Positions 36,922 through 49,683 of a stretch of 64,000 nt of DNA are shown here, in pieces (the stretch's first letter is position 1; every line of letters begins with the position of its first letter). Location of the stretch: contig OY783216.1 in the NCBI GenBank assembly GCA_963678705.1, positions 9,548,001-9,612,000 on the forward strand, in the 5' to 3' direction. The translations under genes and the position numbers were made by a program. This DNA is from Panorpa germanica (lineage: Eukaryota > Arthropoda > Insecta > Mecoptera > Panorpidae). The notes beneath the pieces are model-generated. The model had not been told where the DNA came from. It saw only the letters and a list, made by a program, of their open reading frames with translations, and ran no database searches.

Positions 36922-38540
36922 GGACTTAGAGAGAAGCTACGTAGTCTATGTACAGCAGGGTTGGCATACATACCATAATGAAGATAGATCTACCATAATT
37001 TTGAAAAAAAAAAACATATTTATGATTTCATATGAATTTGACTTCTTATTAATTATATATACGTTTATTATGCTTTAATATTTATTTATATATACGTTTA
37101 ATAATTCAAAATAGCTGATAATAATCAACAAGGTATAAAATGCGGTACAATCTTATCCATATTTCTTAAACCTTATTTTTAATTTCTTACAAAATAAGTA
37201 GTTTTTAAAGTTAAAATTTAATTCAAATATTTCAAATTAAAAGTGGAATTAAATTTTGAAATTTTCCATTGTATTAGAGGTTTAAGCTCCATACGTTAAC
37301 TTTGCACCGGGCCTTGCTTTTATTCAAGCTAGGGCTCTGCTCGTAAAATAAGAATGAGAAAAAAACAAATATTTGCTTCGTCAAGCAGGTCTGCGTTATA
37401 ACACTCAGGTATGAGTACTCCATTGTGAAGAACTGTTGGTTTGGTGTTGGAACCTCTTCGTGAGTCTTTAACACGGGTAATCTGCGGAATCTTCGCAAGT
37501 TGCCATTACTGATCGTTACATGTTATTACAATGGCTATTATATCCATTACTCCATATCCGTCGCATCGAATTGCCAATGATCATGTCTGCGGTCGTGTCT
37601 GGCTCTGGAGATGAGCGCAATGCGTCTGGGAATTTTCTGTGGCTGGTGAAGCTCTGTCCTCTGTGCTATAGAGCTAATATAACAATTCATTTAGGTATGT
37701 AACACACACGGTAATATAAAAATACGTTTTCTTCATATTTATCGTATGCGATTAAACTTATAACGTTTTCTTTAAATGTAATTATAGAATATCTTGTAAT
37801 TTAACAAAAGGGACTATGACAGCTGATGGCAAGATGTGTTTTGTTATTATTTGGGGTCTCAGGTATAAGAATCCGACCACAGTTGCCGGTCCTCACATTT
37901 TGTAAATTGTTGACTAAAATATATTTTAGTATAATATATTTTACTAACAGCTTAATCCATCCTATAATATACGTTATCATCCTATTGTGTTGTTATCAAA
38001 ATGACCTTGCGTATCATAATTAAGTCATATATATACCTAGCACTGGTATAAATTATTAGAGTTGCTATGCCTTAAATTGTATAAGACAATTTTTCACGTT
38101 CAACTTTTATCTGATACAAAAACATATTTTCTAAGCGGTGTGCAAATTTAATAATAAAGTTAATTACTCATTCCTATTTCTGTTTTGTAATATATGACAT
38201 CATCCAAGTATTCAAACACACAAACTGTACTACACTGTTCGTCCATGCATCGCATTCATCCATTGAATGGCGCATGAACAAAGTCTAGCTCTAGTCGATG
38301 GCAAACTGACTGGATGTCCATCCAAGAAAGTACGTACTGCAAAACAAGCACATACAATTAAACGATTGTCAATATATTGTGGAATAGTAATATTCTGTTT
38401 AAAAGTGTGAGTGCACTATTCTGTCAGATTTAAAATCGGTGCAGAGGTGATTGGAGATCTGATGTGATCGTCTAAAGGGTTTTTTACATGATCAAATCTG
38501 ATTTAGATCACAGCTACATTTTTTTAAATTATATTAATAA
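36922..38540. other. Intron stretch with a possible ancient SINE/LINE fragment
   Basis: The segment at about 37425-37480 (GGTGTTGGAACCTCTTCGTG then AGTC...CGGGTA) weakly recalls a retroposon sequence common in Lepidoptera. The match is from memory and low confidence. No host exon could be supported, although the sequence around 37560-37690 is less AT-rich than its surroundings. Confidence 0.3.
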
Positions 38541-38629
38541 TTGTTTGCCTTTCAGTTTTACAATCTATACATTAATTATTTCTTTAAGCATTTCATAGAA
38601 TTTCAACTTAAAAATAAACTTAAATTTTT

Positions 38630-39037
38630 TTATAAATTGCTTCTTCTTCTCTTGACCTTCTCTCTTCCTGTTACCTACACCTCCTTCCTTCTTGCCTGTA
38701 TCTCCGTCTTCACCTTTTGCCTTCCTTGTCCCCTCTCGACAAACCCTCTATTACCTTTGCACTATTTTTTCTTCCTTTCAGAATTCATTTTCCTTCTCCT
38801 GCCTTTTACCTCTATCACTCTGTTCAGACATAAACCCTCTGATTTTTCACTTCCTCATTCTAATTATTTCTACAACCTATCTGTTCCCTTCTTTACCCCC
38901 TTTTAATACCTGCTCCATCTTCCTACTGTTGCCCACCCTGTCCACACAAACATCCCTTATGTGCTCCAGTGTTATCACCTTTTCACCTGTCTATCTCTGA
39001 TTCCTAGCTCCTCCTCTACTATTCTTCTTGCCTGAAC
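38630..39037 (+). other. Pyrimidine-rich tract
   Basis: About 400 bp is strongly C/T-rich on the + strand, giving long chance open frames rich in Ser, Pro, Leu and Phe. Similar tracts lie near 43880-43960, 45250-45440 and 50630-50930. It may be the decayed antisense of a purine-rich retroelement. It is not treated as coding. Confidence 0.5.
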
Positions 39038-40501
39038 TTATAGGCCAGTGTAGGCGAACCTTTATGCATCAACGTGCCATTTTTTCTGAAAAATGTCGAA
39101 TGAGGTCATTAACGTGCCATCAAATAATTTTGACTTTCTGATTATTTGGAAAATAATAATAATAAATACTATCTATCAAAACTCTTTATTAAATAAAGTA
39201 AACAAAAGAGGTACATTTTGGAATATTTTTATTACATGCATAAATTAAATTACTGTAAAATTAGTGTGACTTCTGTTGCTGCAGGTTAGATGACAAATAA
39301 TTTATGTTAGGGTTGTAAGATGTTACTTTTAGCAAAATGCATGCTGAACTGGATTCATCTGTCAAACGGTTTCTAACCGAGTTTTTAATGTTATTCATCT
39401 CTGAAAATAATGACTCACAGGCATAGGTAGATGAAAACATTGTTAAAATAGCATGAGCCAGCTTCTTCAAACAGTTAAATGTGTCTGGTAACGCATTCCA
39501 TGTTTCCAGAATTTTGTTATTAGCTTTTTTACTTAAATTACTTGTCAATCTTTCAGTTTCAATTAATTCCAACTCTTTCCTTGTTTCAATAAATTTTTGA
39601 ATCCATATTGAGCTAGATTGGAAATGAATCAACTGCATTTCAAATTCTTCAATTTCCAACCAATCGAATTGAGAGAAGTTCAGTTTATGAAATGACGCCA
39701 CATCAGGGTACATAATAAATTTGAGTATTTCCGACAATTCTTTGAACTGAGAAAATCTCCCTGAAAATTCCTTGATTAAAGAATCGATCACAGAAATAAA
39801 TTCTTCAGTAAATTTTTCTTTGTCTGCTGTCTCGTGAATATCAAAATCATTGATATATTTTTTCAAGTTTGGAAAATACTTGTAGTTTCTTGTGATAATA
39901 TCGTTTCTGAAAACTTGCAGTTTAGCCTCAAAAGCGCGAATGAGATCTATCATGACAATAATTGTTTTGTTTATTGTGAATTTTGTTAATGTCAATTTTT
40001 TGTTGATCTGTTATATTTTCGGCAAGCTTTAAGATTCTTTCTTTTATTGTGTTTTTTGATAGAGGAGTATCTTTGATGCGCTGAATTATCTTATCTTTAT
40101 TATCGAAATCATCAAAAAGCCTGGGCGCGCATGCTAACCAGGCTTCCTTCAAAAACTCTCCTTCTTGAAAAGGTTTACTATGCCGAGCAATGACATTTGC
40201 AGCCGCGTAACTTGCCGCGCTTGTATCACAATTTTTGCAAACAAATTTAATCATAGATGTTGACTGTTTATTTCTGTCATTCAATGCACTTGCAATTAAT
40301 TCTTCCCCGCGCACCGAACACTCCGTAGCGTAGGATCACTCGCGTTCGATCCTACTTAAATACTACAAAATACCTATTACTATCATACCTATACCTATCA
40401 CATTTTTTACACATGTTTTATGATCGGCGACGTGCCCAAAATATTGTGTCGCGTGCCATCAATGGCACGCGTGCCATTGGTTCGCCTACCCTGTTATAGG
40501 C
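39038..40501 (-). mobile_element. 1448-bp internally deleted hAT element with exact 8-bp target duplication
   Basis: The element is 39046-40493, flanked by TTATAGGC at 39038-39045 and 40494-40501. The ends are CAGTGTAGGCGAACC and, inverted, CAGGGTAGGCGAACC. Sub-terminal CGTGCCAT words recur near both ends (two or three each), as expected of transposase binding sites. It carries two out-of-frame remnants of one transposase on the minus strand (see the pseudogene entry). Confidence 0.95.
39261..40314 (-). pseudogene. hAT transposase remnant (ZBED5/GTF2IRD2-like type), internally deleted and frameshifted
   Basis: Two overlapping frames on the minus strand. Frame 1 (40314-39928) holds an N-terminal portion with SYAAANVIARHSKPFQEGEF, LKEAWLACAPRLF and PLSKNTIKERILKLAENIT, typical of the hAT lineage domesticated as GTF2IRD2 and ZBED5-type proteins in vertebrates. 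Frame 2 (39995-39261) holds the C-terminal part, including FDWLEIEEFEMQL and the dimerisation region LKKLAHAILTMFSSTYACES then LFSEMNNIKNSVRNRLTDES. The central catalytic region between about INKIHNK and IDLIRAFEAKL is missing, with a frame change at the junction. The BED finger end is also absent and there is no good ATG. It cannot encode an active transposase. Confidence 0.9.
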
Positions 40502-41134
40502 TATCAATATTTATTTCTTATAATGCAATTCATCGCGAAAGGGTTATAAAATTGGCGAAGGGGTGACGCGTTAGATGAGAAAGATAGGAGGGGGAGAGAA
40601 GTACATTATTTCTCCACTACTTTATGACCTAACAGGATATTTATTTTGAATTTTCGATATTTTTTTATTTTTAAAATAATTGGTATTAGGCTATCTTCGC
40701 ATTATATTACGGTGAGGGAGAGGGTGGAAGTAGAGGGGTATAACCAACATTTAACACGCGTTCTGTATGAACCAGTGTGGGTGTTTAACGACAGTTGTTT
40801 AACATGATGCGTGCGTTATATAAATCTTGTTAAATATGACGCACAAAGTAGACAAGTATGGAATATGGACATGTTCAAACGACGGACGACGGACACAGAA
40901 CGCTGTGTGATGCGTCGTTTATATTTAAATGAATAGGAAGCGCTTATTAAAATAGCTGCAATTAAAATACTTATTAAATTAGTGGAATATTATGGAAAAC
41001 TTAAACTGAACTACCGCTTAAGTGCAATTAAATTTACTTTTGAATGTGACGGACGCGTCTCTTGTGGAAACACATCATTTACAAACAATAGGGAAGGTTT
41101 AATAACAATGGATTTCACAATTCAATTCCGAATC
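40502..41134. other. Unannotated intron stretch
   Basis: This is the resumed host sequence of the hAT insertion site, somewhat richer in G. No gene is recognised. Confidence 0.35.
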
Positions 41135-41447
41135 AGCCCCGAATCTGCCCGAACCGAATGAGAATGAAACTGCTCGAATGAAAAAAAACTAATTTGAAAT
41201 TGGTTTTGAGCGACTATGTTTCTAGGTCGCAGGGCAATTACGTTGCATGCTTTTGATGGTGAACATCATGAGCTGAGATGTGCACAAACACTTTTCAAAA
41301 GTCTTTAAATACATACATACAAATGCGACACAATAAAATACCCTATTAAGCTATTGTAAAAAATTCAACAGAGTCACAAAACACGGCTTTCGTTTTCGTT
41401 GGAAACTTCGAGCTTGCAATCAGTCGGCTCGTGTGGGGACGGTCTTA
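41135..41447. mobile_element. PIF-like MITE copy (3176 family)
   Basis: It starts AGCCCCGAATCTGCCCGAAC, contains GGTTTTGAGCGACTATG and TTGCATGCTTTTGATGGTGA, and ends ...GGGGACGGTC followed by TTA at 41445-41447. The left terminus is lost. The right half is rearranged compared with 3176-3578. Confidence 0.75.
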
Positions 41448-43289
41448 ATTCGACTTTCTTGTCATTAATTAAATTGAAATCGAAGCCTGGAATCAACGCG
41501 TTCAGCTTCAGGGCGTTATATAATGTTTTAACATTACATAACTGCTCTGAAATACACAACAACACAACCAACTAACATTTATTTTATGAAACAAGTAAAC
41601 AGATGGAACAAAGTGTCAAAGCAAATAAGATAATGAGATCACAATGTTTATTTAACAACAATTGCTACTTTGGAACTTATTTGTAGTTAATATTATATAT
41701 ATCTATTTCCAATGACATATTTTATATGTATAACATACTCTGGAGGTCGAATTCAATTCTTTAAAAAATATATTTCTAAGAAATTTAATAAAAGCAATTC
41801 AAATATGAAATCATTGACATTTTTCAAATTCAATAAGAATTATGTCATCCTTAAAACTGATTTGGAAGATTTAAGTAATGACAGTAACAGATATGAGTAA
41901 TTTCTAATTTAATAAAAAAGTTAAATTTCCTGTTACTCGGTTTCTTATTCTAAAATTTGGACGATAATTGTGCGTCTTATATTCTAATCAAACATATCTG
42001 CAGCTTACCCAAATGTAACTCCTTAGTTACATTTTTTATTGCTTAACTGTGGTCGGTCTTAAAACCCAAATTAAAAAACCTATTTTTAGGTTAAACTTCA
42101 CTTTTACTGAGAATTGTGTTAGGGGTTTCTCAATTAAAAGTAAATAGTTATACAACAATCATTTGTATATTGTCAGTAGGGCTTTTGTAAACCCGGGGTT
42201 TCAATACCAGAAGTCAGAACAATATAAAAACCTCTAAATTTTCAAGTAATAATCGCAATTCATTTATTATTTAAGCAATTCAACTTATTTCATTTTACTA
42301 GCTCTAATATAGTGATATTTAAGAATACCAAAGCATTTAGAGACTTATCCCCTAACGACGATCTAAGTTTGGAGCAAAAATGTTCAAGCACCAAGAATAT
42401 TCTTTCATTATCCATCAAAATTGGTCTAACCGTGCATAGCGCGTCATAAAGCTTTTCTAAAACCTTTTTTTGTAATCCTAAAAAGGGCAAACTCCTGCTT
42501 CAATTTTGTCTGTTAACGTGTCTGGTGGTCGTCTCGACATCATAACTGAATTATCCTTTATGCTAATCCTACACTAAACTTTATGATTTATTTGTTTAGT
42601 AACGGTACTATCATAATAATTATAGCCCCAAATATCGCTAACAATTGAAAAGACAGCACTTTCGTATATTATTTCACATCAGAATAAATATCTTCTTTAA
42701 TTATGTATGCAGAACAAGACAGTGTCAGTGAACATGCAGATGATACATCAGTATCATCATCTTGGTATCTGCATCTGCAAATGATAAACGATAACTCACG
42801 CATTTCAAAAGTGTTATCGTCATAACCTACTTATTTGTACAGCCAACCCAACATAAAGCAGACAAGACTTATTCAGACTGTTCGTGAACGGTACTAAGTG
42901 ATAGACCCGGCACAGTAAATCCAGTGGCGGACTGACCAGGGTGCCAACGTGTCCACTGAATGGCAATATGTTTATATTCTGACCTATGTTTCTTAACAAC
43001 TAATAGTTTTAAAACCAATCCGCGTCTGTCATCATCTCACATTAGATTAGATGGTCCGATGATGCCAAGACAGAGATACTGAGTGATTTACGCACGCAAT
43101 CATAACTAATGACACTATTGGTGTCATCGTACATTCGCCGTCTGAATCATTTCATTTCTAATTATATATCACAAAAGTTTGATGCATGAAATTATAAACT
43201 TTCCTTATGATTTATTTCTGTAGAGATATTTATTTACTCTGAAAGTGAAAAGAATCATTTTCAAGTCACAAATATATTTTTTTGTATAC
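41448..43289. other. Intron stretch with degraded transposon pieces
   Basis: It holds the hAT remnant at 42290-42490 and a lone hAT-type end CAGTGGCGGACTGACCAGGG at about 42922 with no partner. No host coding is supported. Confidence 0.4.
42290..42490 (-). pseudogene. hAT transposase C-terminal remnant
   Basis: A 66-codon open stretch includes VRPILMDNERIFLVLEHFCS and KLRSSLGDKSLNALVFLN. It resembles the (S/N)ER-x-F...KLR-x-L-x-DK-x-L...FL pattern of the hAT dimerisation domain. The rest of the transposase and clear termini are not seen. It is a different lineage from the element at 39046. Confidence 0.55.
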
Positions 43290-43768
43290 AATGGGCTTGT
43301 GTCCTATGTCTTAATTTTTGTAAACTGTTCATTTATTGATAAAGTTGGTTATTAGACTCTCAAATGTCCAATTATTTTTTTAATAACTCCTTATATATAT
43401 CATGTCAGCTAAGTTGCTATCTCTTTTATACAGCACAACGTAAAAGAGATGGCATATTCAACACAGAACTCTTATCCATAGAAAAAATAACTGACCTACT
43501 CTTAGGGCGCGTTCCACTAAGCAATCACTAAGCATCCACTAAGTTTGGACGGCAGATCGTTGTAAACGCTTAGTGGAACGCGCCCTTAGTAGTACATACA
43601 CGTTACGTCATAAATATGGCCGACATCAGTAGCGCTAAAACTACAATTCGAATATTTTATTACTATATCTCCGTCAACATTTAAATATTAATTAAAATAA
43701 AAACGCCAATATATTTTATTAAAATCAACTTCAATCAATAATTGAAAAATTGACCACTAAAAAATGAG
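43290..43768 (-). repeat. Family A repeat with a nested 81-bp MITE (copy 5)
   Basis: It starts AATGGGCTTGTGTCCTATGT and runs to ...GACCACTAAAAAATGAG. The terminal right-hand inverted repeat is missing, and the middle region is interrupted by the element at 43505-43585. Confidence 0.85.
43502..43588. mobile_element. 81-bp PIF/Harbinger-like MITE with TTA duplication
   Basis: The element is 43505-43585, with 18-bp perfect inverted ends GGGCGCGTTCCACTAAGC and TTA on both sides (43502-43504 and 43586-43588). The empty site is visible in copy 1 of family A, which reads CCTACCCTTAATAGTACA uninterrupted. Confidence 0.92.
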
Positions 43769-45512
43769 TAGTGGTTTGTTTCTTGGATAAATAACTATTT
43801 TGTTGTATACGCTCTTAAAAAATCTGTAGATTTATTTAAAATTTTATTTCTCTATTTACAAGGGTAAAAAGAATTAGCATCAGTTTCAATACTTCTCGTT
43901 CTCTTTTCAATTTCCTTATTCTTACTTCCGCCATTCATTTTCTTCTTTCTCTCTTCCTAGCATTAGTTCCTGCAGACATGCGTCTGGAGTCATTAGTGGT
44001 TGTACGCTAGCTTCCTATAAAAAAAGATCACAGACCCCACCAATCAATCGATGACTCATGAATCCATGTTATTGACACACATTTCGTTCAAATCCGTTAA
44101 GATAATTAGTACCCGTTAAAAATGATAAATACTTTTTTCACTACAGCATTCATAATTACATTAATTAGACAGTAATTATCTAATGCATTTGATGAGTAAT
44201 TACATATTTTCGTTCATTAACTTTATTATCAAGAGTTTGTTGTTATTATGAAATACATACACTTCTCATTTTCTTCCTCAGTTTTGAATTTATTTTTGGT
44301 AATATCTCTTACGGGTTATTTTCTACTAAAATAAGATTCTAGATATAATTTATGCAAAATTGCTTATATATATCTTTTTTAGAACAGAGACAGAGAGTGT
44401 AGAGCAGTGTAGATATACCAAACGTGTCATAAGTGGGATTTAACTGTGTTCCTCAAACTAACCCTTTAAATTGCACTTTCATTTGTTAATATCTTTTATA
44501 ATAGCACTACAAACTAAAACTAATTTTACATCTGATATCCTTTTAGTGAACTCTATCTTGATAAAGTATAAATTTATAGAATTTAAGATTAAATACGCAA
44601 CCTAATTAAATTTACTTGTTTTGAAAGCTGCTATAATTGTTGCCTATCGAAAGTTAGTAGGGGTATTATTTACACACATTCAACTTCTGCAGCAATGGTA
44701 ACTGCCAAGTCAGCAATGACTCATCGCATCGTTCAGTAAGACGTGATAACCAGGCCAAACACCTCGATAACAAAATGTACATATAGCTAACTAACTACAT
44801 ATGTATATATTCATCTGCTCAACTGTTTTCTAATCACGTTTATCATTTACATTTATTAATTATATCTTCTAATTATTTTATTAATCAATTAAAATATTTT
44901 AATAGTAATATTTTTTTTATATTTTTAATTATTTGATGTAAGCAGAATTTATTCATCATTTTAATGACATATTTTAATTTTATGTAAATAGTGACGCTTT
45001 AACACAAGTGACCAGTGTAGGGCCTCACTGATTTAGCAAAAACAAAATGATTTCGGCCTAAAAGAGTTAAGGTGGCCCCAGCCGAGCCTGCTGCTGATTA
45101 TATGGTTTGCAGACCATGGGACTAGGCGAGCTGGAGATGTTAACTAAAAAGTAGACAAAACATTAGCAGAATTTCGCAAAACTTTAGATTTCTTTTTGCC
45201 TTTATCTTTATCTGATGTAAAAATCGTAAGTCACTAGGAGTTAAGGTATACTTTCCTCCAGTTACTCTTTCTAACTCGCCTTCTCATTCTTACACTCCTT
45301 GTATTCCCTTCTAGAAGTTCCTCAGTCTTTTCATTTTAATTTCCGTCACAATATTCCGTCAGATATCTGCCTTAAATTTTCAAATTTGTTCTTCATTGTT
45401 TGTTTTCACATTCTGCCCTTTTTAATTACAAAGTTTCGAGCCGTGTTTCGTAACTCTATAGAATTTTTAACAATAGCATAATAGGTGATTTTATTGTGTC
45501 GCATTGTGAGGT
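43769..45512. other. Intron stretch with pyrimidine-rich tracts
   Basis: C/T-rich segments lie at about 43880-43960 and 45250-45440. A segment near 45070-45135 (GGCCCCAGCCGAGCCTGCTG) is unusually GC-rich and may be a repeat of unknown origin. TGACTCA occurs at 44052 and 44717. No gene is supported. Confidence 0.4.
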
Positions 45513-45742
45513 ATTTGTGCACATCGCTGCTCATGATATTCACCATCAATAGCATGCAACGTAATTGCCCTGCGACCAAGAAACACAGTCGCTCAAAACC
45601 AATTTCAAATCAGTTTTTTTTCATTCGTGCCGTGTGCGTTCTGATACTCGTATACACGTGCGTTCTCTCAGTAACTACACAGTTGCCTTTCTCATTCGGT
45701 TCTGGCAGATTCGGGGCTGTGACCCATGTGCGGACAACCTAA
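45513..45742. mobile_element. PIF-like MITE copy (3176 family), truncated
   Basis: Its first half is the reverse complement of the 41190-41300 part of the copy at 41135. It ends GACCCATGTGCGGACAACC followed by TAA. The overlapping open frames here are inside the repeat and are not taken as genes. Confidence 0.75.
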
Positions 45743-48700
45743 TTCCGCAAGAGATCCCAATCGCTCTTCTTCAAAGGTCAAGTTTCCAAAACGGATTCAT
45801 GTAGTACAAACGTATCTTTTACATAAACTGTAATAATATTCTTTACGTAAGAATACATAACCTTGTTTATCAGGTTAAAACTGGCTTCATATATGTTGTA
45901 TTTATTTTTATTTTTAGCTATGGGTTCTATTTGGTATAAACATTTCTCGAGGGACCTATTTCTGCACTAGAACTAGGTGAATGTTCTCAATATGATTAAC
46001 TAGATATTACTTCTTCTATAAATGTATATATTATACATATATCTACAAATAAAAGTATATAAACTGAATCTACAAGTATTAAATGAAATTTCAGTGGGAA
46101 CTATTTTGGCATACTGACCTGCACAATATAACATACAGACACAGCTTGCACAAACGCGCGTATATTTATTGTTAGTAGCGTCAATCGTCATCAAGACGCA
46201 AGACCATGAGCATGGGCATGAACGGGAGTATTCACTGACGAGTATAAGTTATTTTATACTTATTTTTAGTTGACGTCGTTCACTTTGCTCGAAGCTGGTT
46301 GTTCTTTGTGTTTGATCCTTGTTATTTTTGATATAGACATGTTCTCATGCTAATGCCGCGATCTATAAATACGACCACTCAGGTTGTGTACCAATTGGTA
46401 GAACTAGAACGCTTTTATAGGATTACGGGAAGGAATCACCAGTGAAACCTACTAAGAAAGTTGTCTTAATCTCTTTTTATGACTTATGTAATTATTAATC
46501 AACGAAAGTAGATAATTTTACTTTAATTAGTGACAAATATTTGGTTTTTTACGTAAAATGCATTAAATATTTGTTTTGGTTAAGATTTTTTTAATTAAAA
46601 ATCAATAACATACATTTATTAACAATAAATTCCAATCGAATATGTATATTGTCAAGCCTCGTGACAAATCTCTAAATATTGTGTCAACATTGCCAAAAAC
46701 TAACTGCCCCACTATGTAACACTTGCCCTCTCATACGCGTTCTCAACATCAGCATTCTGAGAATAGGCGCATCTGTTTCTCTACATGATGTCATGATCAA
46801 ACCTGGGTTAATGTCAGCAATGTACTAGTAGCGTTGTAGAAAGGTAGAGACAATGGTAAAGTTTTGGGATGGAATACGCTCTGCTATCTTAAAAATAATG
46901 ATATATCAGTCTTTCTTATTTATCTCGAAAACTATAACTTTCACAAAAATTTTATAAAGAGCGTTTTTGTAGGTAATAATATTATCAAGAACTTTTACTA
47001 ATAACTTTTTTTTGTAACTTTCAAAATAAAAAAGTTACAAGCTATATTAAATCGGCCAAGTGTTCCAACCACGTATCCTTTGATTCTTGACTAGTCTGAA
47101 GTTATTGCTAAACAACAAGGTGAAATATGTATACGAGTGAGTATGTGAGTGGGTCTTGGTATACATATTGTATCTGCGAGAGCGAGAGCTATTATTAGCC
47201 CTTATTACTACTTTATTACATTACACCCACGATGTATCTACCCACCTGATTTGTAACACGTTATCAAAGTGTTGTAGCTAATAGGGTGGTACCCCTGCAC
47301 ACACCTGCATGTGTCAATTACCACCTGTTTGATATATTAACTGTAAACTAAAGGTGTTTTGTAATCATTGGTGTTACAAACTCATACTTATGGAGTAAGA
47401 TCCCAAAGCCCCCATACCTACGTCGTTTTAGCAAAGCTGAAATTTGAATTTTTATAACTACATATTACACTATTTATTCTCAAACTTATGTACCGTACAC
47501 ATACCGTGCAACTTCAGAAGAACTTTGTAAGAAGTTGTACAACACGTTCACACTAGTGCGACATGTAACTTAATACGTCGGAAGTTTTCATATTTCGAAT
47601 GAATTGACAAACCGAATTTGACAAGGGTCTATTGTTCAGGTCTATTTCATTTGTCCATTTAAACACCATTTTCAATTATGCTGGAAACTGAGTAGGCACT
47701 CGACCCTTCTGTTCGAGACCATTTTCAAAACCTTAGTTTCTTTGATGTACCGACATCTCTTTGAAACATTTTTGTTTCATAAAAATACTACCTAGAATTT
47801 AAAAAAATAGCATAAGTAAGTGTTTTATTAGTATCGCATGTTTATGTCGCACTCTGTACCAAGCATTAGATCTTGGACTATTAAGAAGAGTATTCCATAC
47901 ATTCAGTCAAACGCAAATTGTTTTATATACTCTATACGTTTTCTATATCTACGACATTAAACATATATAATTATTTATATAAATAACACATGTAAGAAAT
48001 TCGCGTATATACATATTTACCTATAATGAATAAATCATAACTAAAAACACTCCAAATATCTAAATATAAATGAAATCTGGCGCCAAATGACGCCTAGCAC
48101 GTCAGGTCGTTTAATACGTAATACAAGGACTCATATTGGCAAACATTTCCTTACCATTTTATTACATTTAAAGACGTAATTGTATTAAATTCAATAAACA
48201 AACAAACACTGCGTCATTATGCAGTTTCATAGCAAATGTTTCTTAAAGATATCTGTTGCAAATCGTTTAAAATTCGAAACACTGTAAATATTATTCAAGT
48301 AAATAGTACCTGTCGTCGGTGGAACAATCAAATGGAATATTATAGTACGTAAGACTACAGATGTTAATTGTTGTGATTAACAACAGTAGGTGACGTCATT
48401 CTCTTTATCAACAAGCATCATAATACTGAATAAAACCATATTTTATATACATTTTATATGATTTGTGATAACTTTACCACAAACGTGCTTGTGCAAACAG
48501 ATGTGCTCTTACCATCCTTGAAAGTATACAATATGATTTTTTTTTGCAATTGTTTATTTTTTTAAAACTAATGATATATGTCTTTAATATATCCGTATTA
48601 CTAACAATCTTTATTAAATTTTGCAAAATGTGTTTATTTACAGAAATACTCGTTACTTATCAATACAAGGCAACGGCATGACGAACCAGGAATTGTTGTT

Positions 48701-49026
48701 GTTAATTCTTGGTTAGATATCGTAATCAAATATTTGTGTTTTATGTTTTATTTAAAAAATTTGTGTCAAGTGTTTTTCTGTGACAAATAATGGGGAAGTT
48801 ATGTTAATCGTTAGTGACTAATGAGTTTTTTAAAAATACTTTGCTAGTTGACAAAAGTCGCGTGCGATGGTCATGACGATGGCGTTGATGGAAAGGGGAC
48901 GTATAACTTTAAACGATGAATGTTATGATTCAGTTTTATTTAGATTGCTAGTATGTTATAGCAACATATTATTGTTCCTGGTATCATTGTTTAAAAATAA
49001 TATATTTTAAAATTATCGGAATGAGC
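45743..49026. other. Unannotated intron stretch
   Basis: AT-rich with no gene recognised. TGACGTCA lies at 48391-48398. A weak relative of the 35776 MITE end (CACACTAGTGCGACATG) is at about 47550. Confidence 0.35.
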
Positions 49027-49683
49027 AATGGACTTGTGTCCTCATTTTTTAGTGGTTGTTTTGTCAATTGTTGATTGAAATTGATGTTAATAAATATCTA
49101 AATGTTGACGGAGATATAGCAATGAAAAATTTGAATTGTAGTTTTAGTGCTAGAAATGGTCAACCATATTTGTATGACGTGAAATGCATTTTAACGTCAG
49201 TTATTTGTTGAGTAGGTCAGTGCTGTGGTAACGTTTTGTAGCTGTTGGTAGTCGAAATAATCAAGTCAAGTCAAAGAATAATAAGTTTTTATTCTATTTA
49301 ACCCTGCTACGGCAGACATAATATTAAAATTTTATTGTTCGTTGAAATAGCTGTAAATAATATTTGATATTTTGATATATAAATACATATAGCAGAGGTT
49401 GATAACCTTGTCAGAGGTATATCTTGAATATGCTATCCCTTTTACGCTCTGTTGTATAAAAGAGATAACAACTAACCGCTATGACGTCACATGCAGTTGG
49501 AATGTTATACAACGTTGAATCCCTTTAATATTTAAAGAGAAAAAATGACTTTTTTAATTTTTAAATTCTTCTGAAATATAAGGAGTTATTAAAAAATAAT
49601 TGGGCATTTGAGGTTCTAGTAACCCACTTTATCGATATATAGGACAATTTTATAGAAATTAAGACAAAGGCCACAAGACCATT
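49027..49683 (+). repeat. Family A repeat, full-length copy 6
   Basis: It begins AATGGACTTGTGTCCTC and ends GGCCACAAGACCATT, so both termini are present. At 657 bp it is one of the most complete copies. It includes the CTCTGTTGTATAAAAGAGAT block and a TGACGTCA at 49482. Confidence 0.92.

Noticed and set aside
37274..37702. Candidate exon or gene from opposite-strand open frames and a GTATGT donor
   Set aside because: No family resemblance. The segment more likely includes an old retroposon piece, and even that match is weak.
38541..39000. Two overlapping open frames of 121 and 102 codons
   Set aside because: They lie in the C/T-rich tract, have Ser/Phe/Leu/Pro-only composition, and overlap in two frames. 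This is typical of low-complexity chance frames.
45485..45804. Overlapping 85- and 79-codon frames
   Set aside because: They fall inside a PIF-like MITE copy shared with 25391 and 41135.
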